DNA of 64,000 nt. It comes from Alviniconcha marisindica. Taxonomy: Eukaryota; Mollusca; Gastropoda; Provannidae. Position numbers and translations under genes: made by a program. A model generated the notes under the pieces. The model ran no database searches. It was not told the DNA's origin and worked only from the letters and a program-made list of their open reading frames with translations. The stretch lies in NCBI GenBank assembly GCA_018857735.1, contig JABMCL010001460.1:62001-126000 (forward strand), given 5' to 3'. Below are positions 40,501 through 54,300 of this stretch, one piece after another. Position 1 is the first letter of the stretch. Every line of letters starts with the position of its first letter.

Positions 40501-43500
40501 TGAAAAAAAGAAGAAGAAAAAGAAAATCTAATGTCGATCTTAAGTTAAAAACAAAACAACAAAAAATGCTGCTGTAAAGACCAAGTTTAGTGAGCATTCC
40601 ATTTTGACATCCACTCCAAGTCCCATCCCATTTTCATTTTTACTCTATGCCTGGACATTCCTGTTCACAACCCTAGTCTCCCCAACTCTCCTTCTGCTGG
40701 TGACATTAACTGATTAAGCCATATCAAAACTGTAACAGTCTAACACCAAGTACTGCTGCCTCTTTCCTGAAAACTGGGCCTTGGGTCCCAACCTGTACAA
40801 CCAGCCAGTTACTGGGGTGTAAGACCCCCCCCCCCCCCCCCCCCTCCACCCAACAGACACACACCTCATCCATCCCCCTACACAAACCTCCACCATCCAC
40901 TTCTTTTTCAAATAATGGGTTCACAAAATGACTGAAAAAGGTAGTCAGACAGTGTGAAGTTCCTGCTGGTGAGTAAGAAACTGAGCCAATCCCTGAATCA
41001 GGAAGCAAGCAAGAAGATAAGGAGTGCCTTAGTCTCCCCAGCCAGCCCGGAGTCAACTATGACTTATATTAAAGCAGGCTGACAAAACTGGGTGTGCAGT
41101 AATGGAATGCTATGCTCTCAAAGAATGTGCTACTGCTAGCTGAGTACCATACAGATCTATTATTACACACTGGAAACAGCTTGAAAGAGTGTCTCTCTCC
41201 CGGACCCCCTTTTCACCCACAGAAGAAAGGGATTTGCAGGATTACACAAAAGAGGAAAAGATGGCCTTCAGATTAAAAAACAAACAATACCCCCCACCCC
41301 ACCCCCATATATAATACTAAATAAGAGTAAAAACTGTATTTAATTTTCAAATTTGCAACATCAAAAAAAAATATATATATCTAACAATCTAACATTCACA
41401 CAATTTCATCACAATATTATCAGTCTGAGCACCCTACTACTAAGTAACTAACTAATACAACTACAAATAGTAGCAGTCTGACACACTGAATTTAAAAAAT
41501 ATATATATATAAAAACTTTTTAAACCTTCCCAAGACATGTTTTGTCCAACAGGTAGAAGAGAAGAAGAAAACAGACAAAAACACTCAGATTAAAAACAAT
41601 GCCAAAATTCAAATTTGGAAAACTAGCTCCCACTTTTTCAGGATTTGCATTAAAGGGACTGGCCCACGCAGATTAGGCTAAAATACTATTTTTTGCATGA
41701 ATTTGTATTGTTTTATGTGCGATTATTATGTAGCATTAATTTCTGCTTTGGTCCTTTTGAATTGTGGCAATTTAAGAATAACTGCAGTGGTCTAAAAATA
41801 GATTGGGGATCTCCCCCTGGGCTGCAGCTATTTACAGAATGCATATCACGTCATTACATTTTGTTGTTTTACACAAGTTTTTGTTGACTCGGCCTACAAA
41901 CAATAATTTCTGACAATGGCCAAACAATCATTTCTGACAATGGTGTTGTCTCAGGCACATAATGTACTCAGGCATAGTAATTTGTCAGGCAACTTAACTG
42001 ATGATTGTGTGAATAGTTTTATGTCTTTCTTTGAATAAATCTCCTGGTCATGCTATGTGTACTTCACTATAGTGGATGAGACCGGTAGCTGCCGTTTACT
42101 AATAATGCTCGGCGATGGACCAAGGTGCAAAGTGTTGGGTGACAAAAAAAATTCAGCGTATTGATCCGATGCTACTACAGGAAATATTTTAGACACCATA
42201 ATGATAATAATGAAAAGAAAAGAAAACCCTACTGGCCGGTGGCACGCCAGAAACACACAGTTACACAAACAGGTAGTACTTAGTACTAATAGTAGAATAT
42301 TTAAACATACAGTTCCGTGTAGACTGCTCCTATCAATCAAAAAAGAAGTATCAGGAACCTTTTCATTTACTTGTCCAGTAACATCTTTGCCAGTTTCCTA
42401 TACAGCTCTCTCCACCTCTCCACCTGGTCACGCAGGTTTACCAGCCACGATCTGTATCTACGTGGTCTGTCTCTTGCCAGTCCAGCTAAAGGTTCTTTTT
42501 TATTTTGGTCCTCCGAAGATAAATGGTAGTAACTCCAAATTATCTCTGCTTTGATTGCATAATCTTGAAAAAGTGAGAACTATGAAGATATAAACATCAC
42601 TGTTTCATTCTCATCTTCGTTGCTTTTTCTTTGTGGTTGACTGGGCTCAAAGCACCAACTAACTAACTCGTTGCTTTCGTTCAACAGGCCATTTGCTCCT
42701 TGTAATAGCACGTGAAAGAATGTATTTATTACCTATTAACACAAAAGAAGGCAGCACACAAAACAAAACACATGTCCCGTCCTGTGTTCTCTTGTTGTGT
42801 ACATATTCCTAGTCATTCTTTTCAGTTTTGTCATTCTTGCCATCAGTAACTACTTCTAGAGCCATTGTTTCCTTCGACTCTTCCTTCACCTTTCTATAAT
42901 CTTGCATCAAATTATTGGATATCATGATGTCAAAATGATTCTGCCATCATTTCATTGATCGAAACACATAGGGTGGCATGGGGGAAATTCGTCCACTCGC
43001 TCCGTTGGGGGAACTTCGGCCACCCTTGTGAACTGCACTCAATACTATGCATCAACCCCTACAACTGAACTTTTCCAAACTGTAACATCAGCTTCATAAT
43101 GGATCAGTCCACAAACAAAACAACAAACGATTGATGTTACAAGTAGCGTTTGGGAAAAACTGTCCTACTTTGGGAGCCTTGCTATTTGCTCGGCAACAAA
43201 ACCATAATCTGCATTGTACGAAAAGTAAGGACTGCCATACTGTTGGCAAATCTTGTTTGTTTTGATGTTCAGTGTTTGCCACGATCTGCCCACTTAAAAA
43301 TCCTCCTAATTTTTGTCATTTTGATGACGTCGTTTTAAATCTACATACATTCTTACGATATATTTTTTTTACATCAGCTTCTTCTTGTCTGCCGTCTTTT
43401 TTGTTTCCTTCTTCTTTTATTATTATCTGCCTATTTTCTTGCACGTGACGAAGACCATTTTCTGTCAAAAGCGCTTGTGTCTCCTTATGTTTCGTCGTAT

Positions 43501-46372
43501 AGGTGAATACAGTTCCCTAGATCTGTTCTGTTTTGTCAACCTCACCAGTAGTTGTTCACTGATTCCTCAGAAAAAAAAGAATGTTTTCTTTCATATTCAT
43601 GAATCCCACGGGTAGTTGTGTTGTATACCAGTCTGCGATTGGTCGAAGGTGTCTACAAACCACAACGAACTTGTGTTGGTTGAGCCAGTGTGACAGAATC
43701 GTGTCTTGAAGCGTGCATGTGAATCAAACACACCTGTTTGGATGATTTTCCCCAGGCCACCCTAAAATGTTCGAAAGAACGCTAGACATCATTTCATTGT
43801 TCGTCTTGGCAATTTCAAACACTATCAGTTTATTTCCAAGTTTTTTGTGCTGTTCCCCATGAAAACGTTAGGAAAATGAAACTATTTTACACAGACTGTC
43901 CAGATTTAAAAAAATAAACATTGACAAAAATAATTTATACATGACATGTACAAAAAACTGAGAAGTTCCGGTATCCTATCAATGATGTCACACTGAAACG
44001 AGGGAAGAGCTCGTGAAAACAGTGTTAGTAACGCTGTCTGGGAAAGTCCTCTTCTAAAATTGTTATAAAATCAACAGCACATTCAATCACAAAACATTTA
44101 ACACTAATCATGTTCATTTAACCTCCTCTAAGCACACGAGAAGAAGTTGAGCTGCTGAAGGAGAGTTCCTTTAACTGGTAATTTAAGGTCTTTTACCAAT
44201 TAAGATCAGCATCTATAATATATAATAATCCATTCCAGAAATGTAAGGTCTCATACCAGTTAAGATTAGCAATAGCATATCTATATTGGAAACAAAATCA
44301 GCAATCAGTCAGACCTACAGACTGTTATTTTGCTTGACCAGTTCTCAAAAAAATACCAAAAACACACACACATGCATCAGAGAGAGAAAGTGTGTCTGTG
44401 TGTGTGGTGGTGGTTGGGGGTGGGGGTGGGGGGGTCGAGGGGGGGGGGGGGTTCTAGACAGGGAAGGGAACAGGGAGACCAAGGTGTTTGCTAGCAGTAC
44501 TAATAGTATTTAATACACAGTAATAGACCTCTGGTAGTATAGATGGTGGTGTATCTGACCGGCTACAGTAATATTCTGACTGGTTTCCATAAACCATTTT
44601 CACTACCTTATAGTTACAGATGCCACACCGGTTTAAAACATGTCTAGTGCAATCACTGTTTTTCAATGTCACCTTAACTCTACACACATGACATGCAATT
44701 GCACTGCTCAAGGGCAAACATCAGCGCACTGTGTGCACCTATTTCTCTCAAAACCAAATCATAAAAGCATCAGTTAAATAAGATGCTGTAATCAGCTGCA
44801 CCCCCCCCCCCCTGCACCCCCCAGCCCAAAAGCAGAGACAGAGTGCATGTGGGGTGTGTGTGTGTGAATGTGTGTAGTAGTAGTAGTACAGGCCGCAGCA
44901 TATCTGACCAGTTACAGTGACTGTATGACCTGTCTCCAGGAATCACTTTTCCCCACCTTATGCGTTATAGAACTTATAGATCATTAAATGTCACACCATT
45001 CTGAACAATGTCTAGTGCAATCACTTTTAAAACTTCTAGTCCTAACACAGTAACAGTAACAGACTATGAGCACATGAGCTGCAATTTTGTAAAATCTTAA
45101 GTGTTCTAAATAGACGAAACAAACCCAACAAAACAAAAAGCAACCATGTGGCTGGGAATGTGATTATAAAACAGTGTTGCATGATTTAGTTCTTGGACTT
45201 CAGGGTCCCATCAACCATAAAAAAACAAGGGTCACCTCGGAACAAACACCACTTTAACCCATCTACCTGGACAAACACCATTTTAACCCATTTACCATAG
45301 TCACCCAGGACAAACAACCACCATTTTAACCCATCTACTACAGTCACCCAGGACAAACAACCACCATTTTAACCCATTTACCATAGTCGCCCTGGACAAA
45401 CAACCACCATTTTAACCCATCTACTACAGTCACCCAGGACAAACCACCACCATTTTAACCCATCTACTACAGTCACCCAGGACAAACAACCACCATTTTA
45501 ACCCATCTACCATAGTCACCCAGGACAAACAATCACCATTTTAACCCATTTACCATAGTCACCCTGGACAAACAACCACCATTTTAACCCATCTACCATA
45601 GTCACCCAGGACAAATAATCACCATTTTAATCCATCAACCACAGTTACCTCAGGACAAACAAACACTATTCTAAAACACAGATTATGAAAATGAAAACTT
45701 CAAAGAAGACATATCAGGATGTACAAAGCAGTGCTATTTTGCATACATGTTTTGTATTGTCATATCAAGTTAGCATTCCTTCAATTTTTTTGTGTTTCAA
45801 TACAGTGCTGTATTCACACACACACACACACACACACTTATATATATATTATACAAAGGGGTGCAGGGAGGTAGGTGTGTGTGGGAAAAGAGAGAGACAA
45901 AGAGAGAGAGAGAGAGTGAGAGAGAGAGCCCTCAAGGAGAGAAAACAGACACACAAACAGACAGACAGAGAGAGAAAGAGAGACTCGTTAGTTCCCCACT
46001 GCATCCCTGGTCGATGATGTACCCTTCCAGTTCTAGTCCTACATTGTTCCATTGTTCATTGTGTTTCCATCACGATCAATAAAGTCTTGGCATTGCTCTG
46101 ACGCTGTAATTGAAACCACCAGCCGTTTAATCATGTCATCCCACAGTTAGCTGTTCGTTCACCTGTCTGGCTCGCCAACCCCATCTCATTCCTCAACCTC
46201 TCCCGGGAGACTCTGGTCCCTATTGTTAGCCACTCACGCCACCCACACTCCGGGGTTTGTTTTTTTGCCAGACCCCCCAGTGGCAATAACTCCGTCGCCC
46301 GATCACTCTCGGCTTCTTCATTTGCCAGCCTTATGTAATTTACCTGGCTCAAAATTACACTAAAATGTTACT

Positions 46373-46408
<36 letters not shown>

Positions 46409-46480
46409 GAGTCTGTGCTTACACAAAGCCTGGCAGTGGTGTAATGACAGACTTGGATACAATTCAGCTGAAGAGTCATC

Positions 46481-46526
<46 letters not shown>

Positions 46527-48251
46527 AAGCTTGCATGGGGGGTGTGCACTGTGTGTCACTGTGTGTATTATTATTACCTAAAAGAGCATCCTTTTTCAAC
46601 ACCAGCTTACACCAAGTCCAACCTCACTGAACATTCCATTTCTAGGTAACCACAAGAAATATAATCAAATGCAGCTTTGGTTGCATGCCTATTGATACAC
46701 TGGGTCCATTTTCAGAAGCCCTGTTACTGTCAGGCCTGTGCTGGGTGAAGCTGATGGAAAGTTCTGTTTTGCAAAACCAACTTTTAGATCCCTTTATTTA
46801 GATCTGTAAACGAAACTTACATTTAACACAAAACTTCTGGTAAAACACCATGTTGGGCACATCTAAAGCAGTAAAAAAAAAAAAAAAAATTTTTTTATAC
46901 CATACATTGTCATAATACACAAAAAAGAATTAACATTAAAAGGACTAACCATCCTACTATAAAGAAACATATTACAGGGATTTCTCACTCTCTCTCCCCC
47001 CGTTTTTTTGTTTTGTTTTGTTTTTGCACAGCTGATCAATTTCTCCTCTCTGACAATATTCAGTTAACCAGATTCCCATAGGGTGATGATACCCACCCCA
47101 CCACCACTGCCACTCTTCCCTTTGGGGGAGTATCAGTATCACAGAGAATCAAACAATGTGTATGACAAGTGCATTGGCGGCCACAGCAGCTGGGTCAAAT
47201 TTTCCTGCCAAAGCTTTCTCCTGTCCGGACAGGCCTATGCAGTAATAATACTGTTTAATTCCATGCACCTTCTCTCTTTCTTTATCAGAGAGATGTGCGG
47301 GTGAAACACAGAGACCGGGCTTGGAAGGGGGAGGGGGGTGCTCAAGGTTACCTAACTAGTTGGTAACCTGTTGGGTTAGTTTGGAGCTTTCTTGCCAACT
47401 ACATTGTTCTACTTCATTTTCACCATGGTGATGCAATATGTAACTTATGTTGCACTTAGAAATCTCACTGGTTACATGACTACAGTTACAGGCAAACAAT
47501 GAAAGCAGTCAATCATAAAGTCAGACTGAAATCAACACTGCATGACAACAACAAAAACAAAAAAGTAATAACAAAGTCAGACTGAAATATTGCACGCTTA
47601 ATATTGTTACCCCCCCCCCCCCCCCCCCCCCCCCCCCGTACTACTAAACTACTGAAAGCTGATCTAAGCCTGAAAATTCTTTGCTCCCAGCATTTTATAT
47701 TTTAAACAGTGCCTTTCTTGCAAGCGCCTATGACTGAGCTACCCTCCGCTCGGTGGCCAGTGCAGTGTCACAGTGGATGCTCAAACACTGGTTCCCATGG
47801 CGACCGCTGACTGTGCGAGTAACGTCAGGTCAACAAAGACCAGCCACGGAGAGAACAGCGGGGTGCCCTGATACCGCCCACTGTGATAGCAAAGCGAACA
47901 CGGGTGCGAGATGAGCGTAAAGGCTGCTACAAAAGGGGGCGGGTAGGTTGTCTCTTGAGGGAAAGTTACTTTTCAATTTTGGCTCTGAACAACGGAATAT
48001 TTATTTGAAAGTCTGCTTGGTCGTTTGGTCATAACTGTCAAATTAAAATCGGATTCAGATTGCAACTGAACTAACCAATTTTGAGGGGGCAATTGCTAAT
48101 GTTAAAAAGCAAACAGGATGGGGCGGGGTGGGGGGGGGCCTATAAGGATTATATTGGGTACAGAGATCACTGTAGTTGTTTGTCAGCGAACAGAGGCATG
48201 ATTTTACAACTGTCAAATGGATTAAAGAACACACACCTGCGACCGTGCTAC

Positions 48252-48314
<63 letters not shown>

Positions 48315-51300
48315 CGCGCGCGCATCTGCGGGATGATCGTATGCTCGAATACTACGTGCCTGTTAGTAACACATTTCGTGTCCGTGAGTGCAGTGCATAC
48401 AACAGATTCAGAATAACAATCAAAGTCATCTGACTGTGAATTGGGAAGCATATTAAGAATTGGTACATCATCCTTTTTTTTTTTGTCAGCGTGCGCATAT
48501 GTGCACTCACTCTCACTCTCTCTCTCCCTTTTGCAATTCCCACAAAGTAAACCAAAATTATTATTTTTAAATATGCATCCTCTGGTAAAATCTCAAATCC
48601 CCAACTGCGATCTCACTCCCACATGATGCATGCCATTTTCCAAACTGTGGAACCAGGAGAAAAGCCACACCAGTGCTTAGGAAGGGGGAGTCCACCCGCC
48701 TGGCGGTGGCAGCACATATTCACACCTCCCCTGAGCAAACAAGGGGGGGGGGGGGGGGGGGGGGGGGGGGGGCGGGGGGGGCACTGGTCACTTAGCCCCC
48801 AGTCTCAAGAGACAGGGACCTTGTACTGGTGTTACTACAGGTGTAGGTGCAGTGGACATAATTCAGCCTGCCAGCAGCATAACTGGACGCTGTCCAGCTT
48901 CTAAGGGGTACATGTATATAATAGCTGTCCAGAGGGAACACTGGTGACAGTTGGATTTTGGTGATGCTATGCACAAAAATATGACAGCATGGAGTGATTG
49001 CCTAATGTTTCTTAAATTGAACGTCAAAGTTAATTTGTATTAATGACAATGATCATTTACAAAAACACCCCCCACACACAACCTAACAGTGACACCACTG
49101 TATGATGAAAAGTGAGGCAGAAAAATATTACTTTTGTATAACTACTGATGGTAGTTAGAACTGACAGAGTTAGAAAGCTAGCAGTCATCCTTGTTTCAGA
49201 TTTTGATAGAACCACCAAACTGAAGCATGCAGGTCCAGGAAATGTGCAATTTCTATGTTTTAATTTCAAGCCATCTTGTGTCTTCAGTTCCATTCTTCTT
49301 TGACTTTTAGTGTCACAGAAAATCCAGATGTCGATGTTTGTGCCATGGCCCAATCAACAGAAAGCCCAACACTGATGACTACAATGGCTATATTCAAGAT
49401 TCATAAAATTAAAACGGCTATTTTTTTCCACATCACTTTACCAGTCAAAAAAGAGACACCTGTCCGAACTACAAGGGTGCTTTCACCACAGCTCACTTAT
49501 TCTGAAGCTCCCTGCTTCCTTTGTTTGCATCAGTACAAATGCCATGGCTGCGTACATCAGTAAATTGTTCCATACAACAAATGACTATTCAGTATCATGG
49601 TATTAAAAAAAGTATAATTAAAGTCTAATTATGCTCTGCTCTATTTTGTGTATTTGACTTAAAAAATATTTTTTGAAGAAAACAGCTCACAGACGAATTC
49701 ATTTTAAACCAACCCTCTGTCAGCTGATGACACTCTAGGGATATATATATGACTTAGTGCCAAAAGGTGCACAAGAAAAGCGGACAGAGGTACTAGAAAA
49801 TAAAGTTAACAGGATGTGAGTGAGTAATGCATTTTTTGAATGAACACATGTGAAGTCATCCACCAATGAAGGGAGAAGGCAATGCTGCTCTTCGTTCCTG
49901 AGAAATTTGACTTTCAGTGCGATTTGTAACAAGATGTTGAACATTACACATTACAACAAGCCCACATCACTGTGCTGCTAATCATGCAGTAACTGTGAAA
50001 ACCCAACTGATCTTACAAGATGTGATCCACATGAGTATTACCAAGTAAACTGTTGTTGTTCTGTGTCACACAGAACAGCATGCTACGCATAGTTTGTTGC
50101 AATACATAACGTTCAACATACAGCCAATCTTGAACATTTTTAAATGAATAAAAAGCAACACATTTTGAAACATAAACAGTTATTCTTTAATAGAACAATA
50201 TGTGACAAGGAAGATTTGATGATTTTTTCCCCTCAAATTTAAGCTTTCTTGACATAAACAGCAAATGATGTAAGAAATATGTTGAACATAACTATTTCAA
50301 CAAGATGTACAATGCTGTTTCAGTGTTTGTTTCTTGATGAAAATGATAAATCAGTAACTTTTTATTACAGCAGAGTATAAAGACACATAACTATTTCCAT
50401 TTGAACAGTTTTTGCTGCATTAATTTTGTTGTAGTGGATAGCATAATGTTAAATAGACGACAAGGTACTTTGTTTTTCATAACAAAATAAATAATACTTA
50501 TTATTTAACAAACAAGTAAGTAAAATGGAGCAAGTAAGAGTGAGTGCAACTTTTGCTGATTTTGGGTGTCACAGGAAAACACACACGCAGCCTGTCATCC
50601 ATGCGTTTCTTGGTCATGTTGACTCGGGTGCCTAGGACAGAAATAGCTGAACAGTTAACTTCAAAGTGAAAGAATTAATAATAATAGAAAAAATCGTAAT
50701 AATATTACTAAAAAAAAATCACAGCCAAAGAATAATGCTATTAAGATTGGCACTTACATTTTTAGAACTCTGGAAGGCAGACAGGCATGGTCACTATAAT
50801 TATGTCGAACGTTATTATTTCCACAGCTCGTGTTGTAATCGTAATGTTCAACATCTAACTTGACGACTTTAACCTGCGTAAATTCGAATTGTCTACCATA
50901 TATGATGATTTGTTTGAAGACGTAGTTTGTAAACAAAACGAACTGTGTTAAGCGCAAGCAAAAAATGTAAAGAGTATGATCAGAATATACTGTTTATAAC
51001 CAATCTGCTGTGGCACATTACGATTTCAACACGCACCCATGTTGTAAGAAACTCGGTGAAAACAAATTTTCGAAAGCATCTGAACAAACTTTAGATCGAC
51101 AGCAACAAAAACTCACTCTGTATGCTAACATTCCGATACTTTTAAGATTCGGCATATACCAATATAAATATCACTGTATAACCGGAAGATCTGACTAAAT
51201 CTCTGATGAACGTTTAAATAAAGTTGAACGTTTGGTCTTCGAAAATATTACCACACACCTTTTGCATATCAGAACGTCTCTTCCATGCGGCCATGTGCTA

Positions 51301-54300
51301 AAAGCAAATGACCCAGATGTATAACATGGCTGACCGGAAGTAGTGCAAAAGCGCAAAAACTTTTTTTTCTCCCTTTTGCTTGTTTAATACGTTGTTGAAC
51401 ATTATTTATTGCAACAATTTTATGAAGAATGGCAAAATATATTTTAAAAACTACCCAGACATTTGGCAGTAAAATAAAACATTGGCGCCTGATGCAGTGA
51501 CGTACCACAGTGACTGGAGTAAAGTTTCGACGAAAGAGAAAGTCCGTTCTTCACTAGATTGTCTGCGGATGCTGGTCATGAAACATTTCAACACACATAA
51601 CGTTCGACCAAAGGATATTTCGGAGCCTCTAACTCCAAAAACAAAACTTAGTGATAATCGATTTTATATGCACTGTGTAAAGTGATATCTCCTCTGTGCA
51701 AATCGGTGACTGAGGTAATGTTTTGATTCGTCATGTACATGAATGAAAGCATCGAAAGCACTCACCGTGAGCGTGTCCGTTTTCAGGGGTCAAATTTTGT
51801 GGCACTTTTCACTTTCAAAAAATTATATTTCTCCAGCTGCTCCAGATTTGGAGCTCATATTGTTTCCACTGTAATACTGACCAATTATGAACGCACACAC
51901 AAAGCAACAACAAGACAAAGTGTTTGAAACAGATTTTATTGACAGTCAAAAATCAGACCCCCCATTTGTGCACCTTTTGGCACTAAGTCATATACTCTAG
52001 AAACTGAACTGAAACTGATACCAGCATTCCTTTTAGTTTTACAACTGTATGTATTTCTGACATTTTCAAGTATGTATCCCATCCTCAGCAGTCCATGTAA
52101 TTGTAAGGCATGTTACAACTTTCACTGTCTGCAGTCAGTATGGTTCATTCTTTCAGTTACTGTTTTTGTTGTCAGCAGTCATTCTTGGGGCGGGGATAGC
52201 TCAGTTGGAGCATTGACTAAAAGTAAAAAGCCAGTTGCAATACTGACAAGGGTTCAAGTCCCTGGTGCAGCAAGGGATTTTTCTCCTAGAGTCAACTTCC
52301 AGCACAGACTCTCAGACTGTAAAGACCCCATGTGCAATCGCATGCATCCAAATATGTGGGTACATTACAAATCACAAACACTGGCAGCCATACCATTGTT
52401 TGGACACACAGAAATACTGCACACACCAACAGAAATGGGTAGCGCTGCTCTTGCAGCTGCTGTGCATTACCAGGTAAAGCGACCCAAATTTCCCACCAGG
52501 GATGATAAAGCACTAAAATAAAATCTAAAAAAAATATCTTTCTTGTTAGCTCAGCTGTAAGCGTGACACACAATCAGTTGTGTTTGGCTAACTGAAATGA
52601 TATAATTAAAACAACAGGAATGAACTATGCAAGAGTTTATACTGTAGACAATGCATTAAGTGATATTCATAAATTAATGGAGACACTGACACCCTAATAA
52701 TCCTTTATTACAGTAATTAAAAGCATTACATTATACAATGGCCAAGTGTCTGTTGACAACAGGAAATTATAGTGTACAGTTAGTTCTTGTATTTTAACAT
52801 CCCATCAAGTGCACAGATCACCTCAGGACAAAGAAAACTAGTGACTGCAAATGGTGCCTACTTCACATCTGTAACAAAACTAAAATGTTTCTTGTTAAGT
52901 AGTTAAACAGAAACCCAACCAGATTTTTTTGAAGTGCTAAATTCTGAGGTAAGAGTTCTGTTTAATAAAATTTTGAATAAGTAATAACCAGGAGCTCTTG
53001 AAATCTATTGAAAAATGCTTGCAACACATAAAACAAATCACTTAAACTTTGATCAGACTCCTCTTTCATTTGCACTTGCTTGCAGAGCTCTGTATGTTAG
53101 TCCAGAAGATTCAGCCATGTTATGTTCAATGGAAACACTCTACATTATATATATATTCATAAAGACTGGAAACAATCTACACAATGTACTCATAAAACTG
53201 TCATTCGCTGATTCAGTTCGCCTAAAAAGTCTGCTGTGGCATACTTGACAAACAGTACAGATTATGCCCAAATCAGATGGGTAAGCAAGCCTGCAAAGTG
53301 GAACTGGGAAATGGTTAAAATGGAATCACCACCTTGCAAACATTTTATAGCAGCACAGTAAATCAAAGGCAGGATGACTGACAGTACACAGAGTGAAATG
53401 TTCTGTGTTCAGCAGACCAAGGAGGGAAATCCAAGCAGGCCTTTTCAGGTGGGCCACAACAGATGGCTGTGTATCACTAGCATTGTAGCAGTCTAATACA
53501 ATAGTAGTACTCACTGGACTAACAATGATGCACAGAACATGATAGTACATACATGTATACCATGTCAGGGGTGGCAAACACTTTTTGAAACTTCCATAAT
53601 ACAGGAAATTCAGTGTCTTGAAAAAAAAATGTGTACAACCAAAAAAATGTGTACAACCAAATGTCATGCTAAACACACAGACAGCAATTTTTCAGAGAAC
53701 AATGCTGCACTTATCTAGTTAAAGTTCTGCCTCTCCCGCCTACAGAATTCTGCCCAAGCCTGACAGATAACAGCACCACTTTCATTATCATCAAGCTTGG
53801 GACCCTCCATGGCAATAAACATTTCTCACTGGTGCCTGGTTAGATCTCTGACTTTCGCTGGTAGTGGAACTCACAGATTCCAGGCTGGTTTGTTTACCTT
53901 CTTGAGTAGGTGTCAACTGGCTCAGAGTTAGTGGCAGAAACTGGTTTAAAACTGTCATCATGACTAAATCAAATTAAAAAACACTAAAAAAACAAGTGGA
54001 GTTTTCTGTGTTTCTTTCACATTATGCTGAGCTGTGAAATATGGTTGGTCCCACATGCAAATGAACAGCAAGAAACTAGTAATGCTGCCAGAAACTAGTG
54101 CAAACAGTGAACAGCCACTGACCTCATTTGATGTCACCCACCTTGGCCTGGCAGCTTTGTTAAAATTGATCTGTGTTTTAACATTAACAACCAACTCCAC
54201 ACCCCAACATCAGACAGAGATTAAGCTAGAAACTCAGAAAGCCTTTAATTAAAACGCATTCTGTCATAGTCATACAGATGTAGACTTTTTCACGTATAGC

